64,000 nt of DNA from contig MPDE01000007.1 of the NCBI GenBank assembly GCA_001874335.1, positions 1 through 64,000 of the forward strand. Direction: 5' to 3'. Origin of the DNA: Bacteroidetes bacterium MedPE-SWsnd-G2. GTDB lineage: Bacteria; Bacteroidota; Bacteroidia; Flavobacteriales; Flavobacteriaceae. The stretch's first letter is position 1. Each line of letters starts with the position of its first letter. The notes below the pieces were generated by a model that worked only from the letters and a program-made list of their open reading frames with translations, was not told the DNA's origin and made no database searches. Positions 36,682 through 45,257 of this stretch are shown here, in pieces. Both the position numbers and the translations under genes were made by a program.

Positions 36682-37434
36682 TTATTTAAATCCTTTTAAG
36701 GCTTCTTTAGTAAAATCACTTAAAACCAAGCGACCACTAATTTTTGCCCTTTCCAAAAGCATTTCATCCCAATTTTCAGTTCCGGTCCAAAACACTTTTT
36801 TCATTTCTTTCATTGCTTCTGGATTGTATGAACATAGGTTTTCTGCCAACGTTTTAACTGCATAATCTAACGCCTCTTTACTTTCGTAAACTCCGGTAAA
36901 CAAACCTTTATTTTTTGCCCAATCTGCAGAATAAAATGAATTAGCATCAATAGCTATTTGAGACATTGCACTCAATCCTATTTTACGTTCAACCGCCGGT
37001 CCAACCACAAATGGTCCGATACCAACATTAAGCTCACTCAATTTAATTGAAGCAAATTTAGACGCCATACAATAGTCTGTAGCTGATGCTAAACCAACAC
37101 CACCTCCAACAGTTTTACCTTGTATACGTCCAATTACAAATTTTGGACATTTACGCATAGCATTTATAACATTCGCAAAACCAGAAAAGAATTTCATTCC
37201 CGTCTCAGAATCGTTAATTTGTATTAATTCTTTAAAGCTAGCTCCAGCACAAAACGTGCGGTCCCCACCACTTTTTAAAACCAAAACTTTAACCTCGTCA
37301 TTATTACCTGCATCAGTGATTGTTTGAGCAAGTTCTGCTAAAACATCTCCTGGCAATGAATTATGAGCAGGGTGAAAGAACTCTATATATGCAATATGGT
37401 TCTCAATAGTTTGTTTAACATACGGCTGTGTCAT
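36682..37434 (-). CDS. paaF: Enoyl-CoA hydratase/isomerase family, probable PaaF
   Basis: A 250-residue crotonase-fold protein with the oxyanion-hole segments 'TFCAGASFKEL' and 'RIQGKTVGGGVGLASATDYC'. By position it should be the 2,3-dehydroadipyl-CoA hydratase PaaF, since PaaG is encoded separately at 42812-43597. The first catalytic Glu of hydratases is present in 'KLSELNVGIGP'. By eye the second aligns with Gln in 'AMSQIAID', and the usual 'PGAGGTQRL' loop is 'PFVVGPAVE', so the exact reaction is uncertain. It is 19 bases downstream of paaZ and one base upstream of paaY. Confidence 0.75.
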   Translation of the reverse strand: MTQPYVKQTIENHIAYIEFFHPAHNSLPGDVLAELAQTITDAGNNDEVKVLVLKSGGDRTFCAGASFKELIQINDSETGMKFFSGFANVINAMRKCPKFVIGRIQGKTVGGGVGLASATDYCMASKFASIKLSELNVGIGPFVVGPAVERKIGLSAMSQIAIDANSFYSADWAKNKGLFTGVYESKEALDYAVKTLAENLCSYNPEAMKEMKKVFWTGTENWDEMLLERAKISGRLVLSDFTKEALKGFK

Positions 37435-37453
37435 AATATTCTTTTTATGTGGT

Positions 37454-39946
37454 TTATAATATTCCGAATTGTGTAAAATGGTGATTTAAATGCTTAGTGT
37501 TTAACAACTCCCATTCAAATCTATTTAATTCTCCAAACACCACATTTTTAAGTATGGCTTCATGGTTTTCTTTAAAGTATGCTATATGATTGTCGTAAGC
37601 TTCCATCATTTTCTCCTTTGCCACTTCTAAGTTTTCATGTTTCAACTCAGATTGGTTTAAATCTTCTAATGGAAATTTATGATTCTTAGGCATCGGTTCA
37701 TGATTGTATAACGAATCATGGGTCTGCTCCAAATATTTTTCGGGTGTTGCGATTTCAAAATCTTGAATTTCACCTGCTCCTATTCTAAAAGTCAACTCAA
37801 GATGCTCAAGCATTTGCTGAGGGCTCATTGTTCCCCAAGCTGGTTTAGAGTCTTCGGTTAAAGCCATTAAGCTTTTTTCGATTGTTGCTCTATTAATAGT
37901 TTTAAATGGCGACTTTTTTTGCACCATGGTTAGAATCGTTGCTATGGCTACTAATTCATTTTCTAAATCGAATACTTCAACGTACCATTTCACGATTCCG
38001 CTTGGTAATTCAGGTCCTCTTACATCTCTTTCCACCTTTTGCTTACATGTAAGTCTCACGTAAACCGTATCGTTATGATAGATTGGTCTTAAAAATCTAC
38101 AGTCTTCAAGTCCGTAATTTGCCGCTACCGGCCCTTTGTTTGGATAAACAAACAATCCGGCTGCTGCTGCAAGAATAAAATAACCATGGGCAGTTCGTTT
38201 TTCAAAAATGCTCCCTTCTAACGAAGTGATGTCTGTATGTGCATAAAAGTGATCCCAAGTTAGATTTGCAAAATTTACAATATCACCATCTGTTATGGTA
38301 CGTTTATGCGTTTTAAGAGACATACCTGGTTGGATATCCTCCCAGTGGTATTTGAATGGATGTGCGTCAATTTCTTTATAAGCACTATTGGCTTGATATA
38401 TTCCAGTAATCTCGGTAAGTGTTGTCGGTGATCCTTGGATGGCTGTACGCTGCAAGTAATGTTTCACGCCTCGCATTCCTCCCATTTCTTCACCTCCACC
38501 TGCTCTACCTGGTCCCCCATGAACAAGGTTTGGTAAAGGCGAACCATGACCTGTACTTTCTTTAGCACTTTCTCTATTAAGCACTAAAATACGACCATGA
38601 TGACTCGCTGCATTTACAACGTAATCCTTGGCAATTGTATTATCATTTGTTACGATAGAAGACACCAAAGACCCTTTACCCATTTGAGCTAAAGTTATTG
38701 CCTCATCCATAGTTTTATAAGGCATAATCGTACTCACTGGTCCGAAGGCTTCACGCTCGTGCACCAAGGTATTAGAAAACGGATTATCTTCTCTCAATAA
38801 TATTGGACTAATAAATGCTCCTTTTGAAGCATCTGCACCAATAGTTTCTATTTTATCTAAACTTCCGTAAACAATTTGAGCTTCTTTTGCTATATCATTT
38901 ACGCTATCCTTAACGGCTTGGACTTGCTCTTTGCTCACTAAGGCTCCCATTCTCACCTCTTTTAAACGAGGGTCGCCAATGGTAACTTTATCTAAAGCTT
39001 TGCCTAAGGCAATTTGAACATCTTCCACTAAATTTTCAGGCACTATAATCCTTCTAATAGCAGTACACTTTTGTCCTGCTTTAACGGTCATTTCTCTTCT
39101 AACTTCTTTAATAAACAAGTTAAATTCTGGTGTGCCTGGCACTGCATCTTCTCCCAAAACAGATGCATTTAAAGAATCTGCTTCCATTGTAAACGGAACA
39201 GCTTCTTCAATTAATCTTGGATGAGCCTTTAATAATCTACCTGTTGAAGCAGACCCAGTAAAGGTCACTACATCTTGAGACTCTACTGTATCTAAAATAC
39301 TTCTTACAGTGCCATTAATTATTTGCAATGCCCCTTCTGGAAGTATCCCAGAACTAATAATGACTTTGGCCACGGCTTCTGCTAAATATGAACTTGAAGG
39401 TGCTGGTAATACTACTGCCGGCATTCCAGCCATCCAGTTTACAGCACACTTTTCTAACATTCCCCAAACAGGGAAGTTAAACGCATTAATATGTACTGCT
39501 ACTCCTGCTTTTGGCACCATGATATGGTGTGCCATGAATCGTCCTCCACGAGACAAATCGATTGGGTCCCCTTCAACATGAAACGGTTGATTAGGGAATA
39601 ATTTTCTAAGGGAAGCATTGGCAAACAAGTTTCCAAATCCACCTTCAATATCAATCCAACTGTCAACTTTTGTTGCACCTGTTCTATAACTTATTTCGTA
39701 GAAATCGGCTTTTCTTTTATTAAGATACATGGCCAACTTTTTGAGCATATTTCCACGCTCTTGAAAGGTCATCTTTCTTAAAATTTTACCTCCTTCTGTT
39801 CTACCGTAGTGCAATATTTCAGGAATTTCTAATCCTTCAACTGCTATATTTGCGATAACATCTCCTGTAATGGCATCAAATACTGGTTTCCCCTCTTCGG
39901 TTCCTTCAGTCCATTGCCCTTTCACATAATGTTGTACTTTTTTCAT
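37454..39946 (-). CDS. paaZ: PaaZ bifunctional ring-opening enzyme with extra DinB/DUF1569-like domain
   Basis: An 830-residue protein. Residues about 1-520 are an aldehyde dehydrogenase ('FTGSASTGRLL', Glu in 'TMEADSLN', Cys in 'KAGQKCTAIRR') that oxidises the ring-opened semialdehyde. About 530-677 is a MaoC-like (R)-hydratase that hydrolytically opens oxepin-CoA ('HFYAHTDITSLEGSIFEKR', 'AHGYFILAAAAG'). Together these match E. coli PaaZ (681). Residues 678-830 are additional: 'MSPQQMLEHLELTF' and the terminal 'NTKHLNHHFTQFGIL' resemble DinB/DUF1569 helical-bundle proteins, with His residues placed as in their metal site. The extension is encoded at about 37457-37915 in the same reading frame with no stop. 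Fusion function unknown. Confidence 0.9.
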   Translation of the reverse strand: MKKVQHYVKGQWTEGTEEGKPVFDAITGDVIANIAVEGLEIPEILHYGRTEGGKILRKMTFQERGNMLKKLAMYLNKRKADFYEISYRTGATKVDSWIDIEGGFGNLFANASLRKLFPNQPFHVEGDPIDLSRGGRFMAHHIMVPKAGVAVHINAFNFPVWGMLEKCAVNWMAGMPAVVLPAPSSSYLAEAVAKVIISSGILPEGALQIINGTVRSILDTVESQDVVTFTGSASTGRLLKAHPRLIEEAVPFTMEADSLNASVLGEDAVPGTPEFNLFIKEVRREMTVKAGQKCTAIRRIIVPENLVEDVQIALGKALDKVTIGDPRLKEVRMGALVSKEQVQAVKDSVNDIAKEAQIVYGSLDKIETIGADASKGAFISPILLREDNPFSNTLVHEREAFGPVSTIMPYKTMDEAITLAQMGKGSLVSSIVTNDNTIAKDYVVNAASHHGRILVLNRESAKESTGHGSPLPNLVHGGPGRAGGGEEMGGMRGVKHYLQRTAIQGSPTTLTEITGIYQANSAYKEIDAHPFKYHWEDIQPGMSLKTHKRTITDGDIVNFANLTWDHFYAHTDITSLEGSIFEKRTAHGYFILAAAAGLFVYPNKGPVAANYGLEDCRFLRPIYHNDTVYVRLTCKQKVERDVRGPELPSGIVKWYVEVFDLENELVAIATILTMVQKKSPFKTINRATIEKSLMALTEDSKPAWGTMSPQQMLEHLELTFRIGAGEIQDFEIATPEKYLEQTHDSLYNHEPMPKNHKFPLEDLNQSELKHENLEVAKEKMMEAYDNHIAYFKENHEAILKNVVFGELNRFEWELLNTKHLNHHFTQFGIL

Positions 39947-39985
39947 AGATATAATTGTCCTTTAAATATAAGGCTTTTACTTTAT

Positions 39986-41194
39986 TTATACACGTTCAAT
40001 TATTGCCGCATAACCCTGACCAACACCAATACACATTGTAATTAAAGCGTATTGTTTTTGTTGTTCATGTAATTCTAATGCCGCTGAATACGCTATTCTT
40101 GTTCCTGTAACCCCTAATGGATGACCAATTGCAATTGAACCTCCGTTTGGATTAATTCTTGGATCATTATCCTCAAGGCCCCAAGCTCTCGTACAAGCCA
40201 ATGCTTGAGCTGCAAAGGCTTCGTTTAACTCAATAATATCAATATCATCCATAGTTAAATTGGCTTTTGCTAAAGCCTTGTTTGAAGCTTCAACTGGACC
40301 AATTCCCATAATTCGAGGCTCTACTCCTACCACGGCAGAAGACACTATTCGTGCTAATGGTTTTAGATTATATTTTTTCACAGCATCTTCTGACGCTATT
40401 AAGGTAGCTGCAGCTCCATCATTTAACCCTGATGCATTTCCTGCAGTAACACTACCACCTTCTTTCTTGAAAGCTGCTCGTAATCGACCCAATCCTTCCA
40501 TTGAAGAATTTGGTTTTACAAACTCATCTTTAGAAAAGATAATCGGATCCTTTTTTCGTTGTGGAATTTCTACCGATACAATTTCTTTATCCAAGCGACC
40601 ATTATTTTGCGCTGCTGCTGCTTTCATTTGACTCCACAGTGCAAACTTATCTTGATCTTCTCTTGAGATATTATATTTTTCAACTAAATTTTCGGCTGTA
40701 TTTCCCATTCCATCTGTGCCATACATTTTTTGCATTTTAGGATTGATAAAACGCCAACCAAAACTTGAATCGTACATTTTTGAATCGTTACCAAATGCCG
40801 AAGAAGGTTTGGCTACAACGTAAGGACCTCTGGTCATATTTTCTACACCACCAGAAATAAACAAATCGCCATCACCAGCTTTAATCGCTCTATTGGCGTG
40901 AATGATTGCCGACAAACCTGAACTACATAATCTGTTAACTGTTTCTCCAGGTACAGTAAAAGGTAATCCTGCCAATAAAGCAGACATTCTTGCAACATTT
41001 CGGTTATCCTCACCGGCTTGATTTGCACACCCCATAATTACATCGTCATAATCAGACATCGGAATTTCAGGATATTTTTCTACCAATGATTTGATAACTA
41101 GTGCTCCTAAATCATCTGTTCTAACAGCCGACAAGGTACCTTTGTAATTTCCTATTGGAGTTCTAACTCCGTCAATTATATAAGCCTCTTTCAT
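39986..41194 (-). CDS. paaJ: 3-oxoadipyl-CoA/3-oxo-5,6-dehydrosuberyl-CoA thiolase PaaJ
   Basis: A 402-residue thiolase with the nucleophilic Cys90 ('VNRLCSSGLSAI'), the His of 'GGSIAIGHPLGVTG' and the C-terminal Cys of 'MCIGVGQG'. In the Paa pathway it acts twice, releasing acetyl-CoA and finally succinyl-CoA. It is an acetyl-CoA acetyltransferase-family protein, and its PaaJ identity rests on position between paaI and paaZ. The gap to paaI is 38 bases and to paaZ 39 bases. Confidence 0.92.
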   Translation of the reverse strand: MKEAYIIDGVRTPIGNYKGTLSAVRTDDLGALVIKSLVEKYPEIPMSDYDDVIMGCANQAGEDNRNVARMSALLAGLPFTVPGETVNRLCSSGLSAIIHANRAIKAGDGDLFISGGVENMTRGPYVVAKPSSAFGNDSKMYDSSFGWRFINPKMQKMYGTDGMGNTAENLVEKYNISREDQDKFALWSQMKAAAAQNNGRLDKEIVSVEIPQRKKDPIIFSKDEFVKPNSSMEGLGRLRAAFKKEGGSVTAGNASGLNDGAAATLIASEDAVKKYNLKPLARIVSSAVVGVEPRIMGIGPVEASNKALAKANLTMDDIDIIELNEAFAAQALACTRAWGLEDNDPRINPNGGSIAIGHPLGVTGTRIAYSAALELHEQQKQYALITMCIGVGQGYAAIIERV

Positions 41195-41232
41195 AATATG
41201 ATACTGGTTGATTGTCTATTCAACCTATTTTT

Positions 41233-41637
41233 TTATTCCCAATCTTTAGAAGTTCGGTAAACTACACCCTTAAACAAGGCTATAAGTTCTTCACCACGTT
41301 TTACTTCTATAATATTGAACCCTAATTTATTATTTACTTTTTCTATTACAGACTCAGCCGTAATAACATCGCCTTCATTTAAGGCTTCGATATGATTAAT
41401 TGATGTTTCTATTGAAACCGCATATTTTCCATGCGTATTGGCAGCAAAACCAAAAGCAGTATCTGCTAAGGCATAACTAATACCTCCATGTGCTTTTCCC
41501 ATGCTGTTGAGCATGTCTGGTCTCACTGTTAATGCAACCCTACAACGCCCTATTTCACATTCTAAAACTTCAATTCCTAACCACGTACTAAAGGGATCTT
41601 GATTGAGCATTTTATGTGGAATTAATTCGCCTTTCAT
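41233..41637 (-). CDS. paaI: Hydroxyphenylacetyl-CoA thioesterase PaaI
   Basis: A hotdog-fold thioesterase of 134 residues from the ATG at 41637, whose A overlaps the paaH stop (TAATG). An upstream in-frame start at 41688 would overlap paaH by 52 bases and adds a tail not expected for the family, so the inner start is preferred. Motifs: 'MLNSMGKAHGGISYALADTA', typical of PaaI, with the catalytic Asp in 'ALADTAFG'. It removes CoA from dead-end phenylacetyl-CoA derivatives, protecting the CoA pool. Confidence 0.88.
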   Translation of the reverse strand: MKGELIPHKMLNQDPFSTWLGIEVLECEIGRCRVALTVRPDMLNSMGKAHGGISYALADTAFGFAANTHGKYAVSIETSINHIEALNEGDVITAESVIEKVNNKLGFNIIEVKRGEELIALFKGVVYRTSKDWE

Positions 41638-42791
41638 TAATGAAATTTTAGGTTTAACGCACTCATTTTTCTTAGTAATGGAGAACATCTGTAACGATCT
41701 TCATGATAGCTATCGTAAAGCGCATCTAATTGTTCAACACACCAAGCAATTCCTTTTTCATCTGCCCATTCTAATAAGCCTTTCGGATAGTTTACACCTT
41801 TTGTCATGGCGTTATCTATATCTACTGCAGAAGCAATATTTAGAAATAACGCATCGGCAGCTTCATTGATTAGCATAACCAAAATACGATCACAAATGGC
41901 CTGACCTAAAGTTTCATTGGTATGCGGTTCAACCTTAACAGCTCCTTCAGAATAGTCGTAATACCCTTTTCCCGATTTACGTCCTAAATACCCTGCTTCA
42001 GAAAACCGCTTTTGAGTGAATGAAGGTTTATATCTTGGATCAAAATAAAAGGCGGTAAATACAGTTTCTGTCACCGTATAGTTTACATCATTGCCAATAA
42101 AATCCATAAGTTCAAACGGTCCCATCCTAAATTTCCCGATGGTTTTCATACTCCAATCAATTGTAGCAAAATCGGCAATTCCTTCTTCGTAAATTCTTAG
42201 AGCTTCACCATAAAATGGCCTTGCAACTCTATTTACTATAAAACCAGGCGTATCCTTTGCAACAGCAACAGTTTTTTTCCAATCAGAAATAATTTGAGTG
42301 GCCTGTTTTAAAACGGCTTCACTTGTTTGAATTGCTGGAATCACCTCGACCAATTTCATTAAAGGCGCTGGGTTGAAAAAGTGAATTCCGATGCAACGTT
42401 CCGGGCGTTTTAAAGCCGAAGCTATAGACGCTATGGACAGTGAGGATGTATTTGATGCGATAATGGCATCATCAGCCATGTAAGTCTCAAGTTCTGAGAA
42501 CACAGCCTTTTTAATTTCTATATTTTCTACAATAGCTTCAATTGTAAGATTTGAATCTCCTAAATCTTTTAAACTATTAATATAAGTAATATGAGATTGA
42601 ATTCTGGTTTTCTCGGCACTATCAATTCTGCCCTTTTCTACTAATCTTGTAAGCACTTTTTCAAGCGCGGCCTTACTTTTGTCTAAAGCAGCCTGATTAG
42701 TATCGTATAATTTTACTTGACATCCAGACGTAGCAGCAACTTGTGCAATGCCACTCCCCATAGTACCTGAACCAATTATTCCTACATTCAT
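41637..42791 (-). CDS. paaH: 3-hydroxyadipyl-CoA dehydrogenase PaaH
   Basis: A 384-residue NAD-dependent 3-hydroxyacyl-CoA dehydrogenase. The Rossmann fold opens with 'VGIIGSGTMGSGIAQVAA' and continues to 'ASNTSSLSIASIA' and 'GIHFFNPAPLMKLVEV' (catalytic His). Two 3HCDH C-terminal domains follow (about 184-280, with 'GFIVNRVARPFYGEA', and about 300-384). It oxidises 3-hydroxyadipyl-CoA. It is shorter than E. coli PaaH (475), so part of the region joining the two C-terminal domains is missing. It overlaps paaI by one base. Confidence 0.92.
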   Translation of the reverse strand: MNVGIIGSGTMGSGIAQVAATSGCQVKLYDTNQAALDKSKAALEKVLTRLVEKGRIDSAEKTRIQSHITYINSLKDLGDSNLTIEAIVENIEIKKAVFSELETYMADDAIIASNTSSLSIASIASALKRPERCIGIHFFNPAPLMKLVEVIPAIQTSEAVLKQATQIISDWKKTVAVAKDTPGFIVNRVARPFYGEALRIYEEGIADFATIDWSMKTIGKFRMGPFELMDFIGNDVNYTVTETVFTAFYFDPRYKPSFTQKRFSEAGYLGRKSGKGYYDYSEGAVKVEPHTNETLGQAICDRILVMLINEAADALFLNIASAVDIDNAMTKGVNYPKGLLEWADEKGIAWCVEQLDALYDSYHEDRYRCSPLLRKMSALNLKFH

Positions 42792-42811
42792 GTTGTTTGA
42801 TTTATAGTAGC

Positions 42812-43597
42812 TTAACAGCCTTTAAAATTAGGTTTTCTCTTCTCAATAAAAGCAGTTACGCCTTCAGCATAATCTTCTGTTGAAGCTGCTTCAATTTGAT
42901 ATTTAGATTCTAAGGCTAATTGTTCTTCTAAGTTATTAGTCATAGATGCATTAAAGGTTTTCTTTATTAAACCCAATGCTTTTGTTGGCATTTTGGCAAG
43001 TTTATTCGCCATTGATTTTAATTCAGATTCAAATTGATCATCGCCAATTACCTTATAAATCATACCTAATTTTTCCGCTTCTTCTGCAGACACTTTATCT
43101 CCTAACATGGCTAAAGCTGTTGCTTTTTGAAAACCAATTAATCTTGGTAAAAAGAATGTACCTGCACTATCAGGTATTAGTCCTATTTTACTAAAAGCTT
43201 GAATAAAACTTGCATTTTCATGGGCCAAAACGATATCACATGCCAATGCAATATTAGCTCCAGCTCCAGCTGCAACACCATTCACACCTGCGATAACAGG
43301 TTTTTCTATTTGTCTTATTCTTGTAATTATCGGATTGTAATGCTCTTCTAAAATAGCCTTAAACCCAGGGTTTAAATCTGGAGAAGTTACCTCTTTTAAA
43401 TCCTGTCCAGCACAAAATGCTTTTCCGTTTCCTGTAATAACAATGGCTCTCACTTCATCATTTGATGCACAGTCATCTAAAACCGCTTGTAATTGCAAGG
43501 CCATTTCTCGGTTAAAACTATTGAAAACCTCTGGTCTATTTAATGCAATAAAGGCTGTATTAGCCTCTATTGTTAGTTGTATAGTTGAATTAGTCAT
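42812..43597 (-). CDS. paaG: 1,2-epoxyphenylacetyl-CoA isomerase PaaG
   Basis: A 261-residue crotonase-fold isomerase that turns the phenylacetyl-CoA epoxide into oxepin-CoA. The PaaG-specific 'AFSKIGLIPDSAGTFFLPRL' segment (about 134-152) carries the catalytic Asp143 where hydratases have Glu. 'FCAGQDLKEV' and 'VNGVAAGAGANIALACD' form the oxyanion hole, and the C-terminus 'DYAEGVTAFIEKRKPNFKG' is also typical. It lies 20 bases upstream of paaH and 15 bases downstream of paaD. Confidence 0.95.
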   Translation of the reverse strand: MTNSTIQLTIEANTAFIALNRPEVFNSFNREMALQLQAVLDDCASNDEVRAIVITGNGKAFCAGQDLKEVTSPDLNPGFKAILEEHYNPIITRIRQIEKPVIAGVNGVAAGAGANIALACDIVLAHENASFIQAFSKIGLIPDSAGTFFLPRLIGFQKATALAMLGDKVSAEEAEKLGMIYKVIGDDQFESELKSMANKLAKMPTKALGLIKKTFNASMTNNLEEQLALESKYQIEAASTEDYAEGVTAFIEKRKPNFKGC

Positions 43598-43612
43598 TGA
43601 ATTGTTATGTTG

Positions 43613-44110
43613 TTATTTTAAGCATTTAAAATAATCGAAAGGTTCTTGGCAATCATTACATTTAAATAATGCTTTACATGCTGTAGAACCAAACTGACTT
43701 ACCAAATGTGTATTATTTGAACCACAGTTGGTGCATTTTACTAATTGTTTATTTCCTAATAAAACAGCTTTGTCGGCTTCGGCGTCCAAAGGTGCGGCAA
43801 TACCATAATCTTCTAAGGCCTTTCTCCCTCTTGCTGTGATCCAATCTGTTGTCCAAGCTGGCGCTAAAATTAATTTCACTTTTGATTTAAAACCAGCATG
43901 CTTAAGTGCCGCTGTGATATCATCAGCAATAACATCCATAGCGGGACAACCACTATAGGTTGGAGTTATTTCTATAAAAGCCGTATTATTTTCTATGATA
44001 GCCTTACGCACCACACCCATATCTAAAATTGAAAGCACAGGAATTTCGGGATCCGAAACCTGTTCTAAAATTGGATACAATGTGGTATCAATACTGCTAT
44101 TTTGCTCCAT
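43613..44110 (-). CDS. paaD: PaaD, Fe-S maturation/assembly factor of the epoxidase
   Basis: A 165-residue protein with an N-terminal MIP18/DUF59-type domain ('QVSDPEIPVLSILDMGVVRK', 'TPTYSGCPAMDVIADDI') and a C-terminal zinc-ribbon-like part with CxxC pairs ('CTNCGSNNTH', 'CNDCQEPFDYF'). PaaD is needed for a functional epoxidase, probably for Fe-S or metal maturation. Gaps of 15 bases to both neighbours (paaC and paaG). Confidence 0.93.
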   Translation of the reverse strand: MEQNSSIDTTLYPILEQVSDPEIPVLSILDMGVVRKAIIENNTAFIEITPTYSGCPAMDVIADDITAALKHAGFKSKVKLILAPAWTTDWITARGRKALEDYGIAAPLDAEADKAVLLGNKQLVKCTNCGSNNTHLVSQFGSTACKALFKCNDCQEPFDYFKCLK

Positions 44111-44125
44111 TACTTAGTTGAATTA

Positions 44126-44878
44126 TTACCATTTCATATTAGGATAAGCTCTCTGCATATATTGCATATCACTTAACAAATACCCCATATGTTCAGAATG
44201 TATTCCCTGCTTTCCTCCTTTTTGAAACCATTTTGATTCTGGTGTTTCAAGACAAGATTCTTCTAAAACGTTTTGCACCATATCATAATACTTAGCTTTC
44301 AAAACTTCAGGATTCACTCCTACTCCAGACTCAGATATGGCAAGTTCTGCTTCGGTAGGTAGAAACAATTCGTTTGTATAGGTCCATAAACTATTGATTG
44401 CTTCTTGCATTTTTTCCTTACTGATTTCGGTACCATCACCTAATCTTTTTAACCAATCTGAAGAAAACCTATAATGGTAATTTACTTCTTTAATTGATTT
44501 TTTTGCAATAGCAGAAATCGTTAAATCCGTACTCTTTTGAAGCTCAGTCAAAACCAATAAATGATAAGAATCAAATAAAAACTGACGCGCTATTGTATAG
44601 GCAAAATCAGTATTTGGCTGCTCAACAAGAAGGCAATTAACGTATTCTCTTTCTGTTCTTAAAAAAGCGATATCATCTTCTGTATACTCCTCGCCTTTTA
44701 AACTTGAAGCGTATTGGTAATAACTTCTTGTTTGCCCTAATAAATCTAAGGCAATATTAGTTAAGGCAATATCGGTTTCTAACGTTGGACCGTGACCACA
44801 TAATTCTCCTAAGCGTTGACCAAGGATAAGTGAATTATCAGCAAGTCCTAATATATAATTATAAAGATTTGTATTCAT
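44126..44878 (-). CDS. paaC: Phenylacetyl-CoA epoxidase subunit PaaC
   Basis: A 250-residue ferritin-like, mainly helical protein that forms the structural, non-catalytic partner of PaaA. Motifs: 'LADNSLILGQRLGELCGHGP', 'DIALTNIALDLLGQTRSYYQ', 'RFSSDWLKRLGDGTEIS' and 'HSEHMGYLLSDMQYMQRAYP'. Length matches E. coli PaaC (248). It lies between paaB (22-base gap) and paaD. Confidence 0.95.
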   Translation of the reverse strand: MNTNLYNYILGLADNSLILGQRLGELCGHGPTLETDIALTNIALDLLGQTRSYYQYASSLKGEEYTEDDIAFLRTEREYVNCLLVEQPNTDFAYTIARQFLFDSYHLLVLTELQKSTDLTISAIAKKSIKEVNYHYRFSSDWLKRLGDGTEISKEKMQEAINSLWTYTNELFLPTEAELAISESGVGVNPEVLKAKYYDMVQNVLEESCLETPESKWFQKGGKQGIHSEHMGYLLSDMQYMQRAYPNMKW

Positions 44879-44900
44879 TGTCTTTATTTAAATTTCACCA

Positions 44901-45185
44901 TTACATATGTTTTACCTCATCTGGTAAATCATAAAATGTAGGGTGACGATAAACTTTATCTTGTGCAGGCTCAAAAAGCTCTCCATTATGTTCTGGATTT
45001 GAAGCGGTAATATTTTTAGATTCTACAACCCAAATACTAACACCTTCATTTCTTCGTGTGTAAACATCTCTTGCATTTTCAAGAGCCATTTCTGCATCGG
45101 CTGCGTGTAAGCTACCAAAGTGTCTATGCTCCAATCCATTTTTACTTCTGACAAAAACTTCCCAAAGTGGCCAATTTTTCTTCAT
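44901..45185 (-). CDS. paaB: Phenylacetyl-CoA epoxidase subunit PaaB
   Basis: A 94-residue protein with the PaaB pattern 'WPLWEVFVRSKNGLEHRHFG', 'LHAADAEMALENARDVYTRR', 'GVSIWVV'. PaaB bridges PaaAC heterodimers in the epoxidase complex. It is separated from paaA by a 72-base gap, the longest inside this operon. I see no promoter box or hairpin in that gap. Confidence 0.95.
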   Translation of the reverse strand: MKKNWPLWEVFVRSKNGLEHRHFGSLHAADAEMALENARDVYTRRNEGVSIWVVESKNITASNPEHNGELFEPAQDKVYRHPTFYDLPDEVKHM

Positions 45186-45257
45186 AATTATGTTGTGATT
45201 TTCTAATTCTGACAGATTTAAAAACCTATAGTATTAGATGTATTATTAATTCAGTAA

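Noticed and set aside
39947-39985. A third Paa operator before paaZ or at other intra-cluster gaps
   Set aside because: Inspection of the gaps before paaZ, paaJ, paaA, paaB, ilvE and paaF found no AACTAA...TTAGTT pair.
40260-40631. 123-codon open frame antisense to paaJ
   Set aside because: Shadow of the thiolase gene, whose motifs are complete.
41638-41688. Longer PaaI starting inside paaH
   Set aside because: It overlaps paaH by 52 bases, while the TAATG junction at 41637 gives the normal family length.
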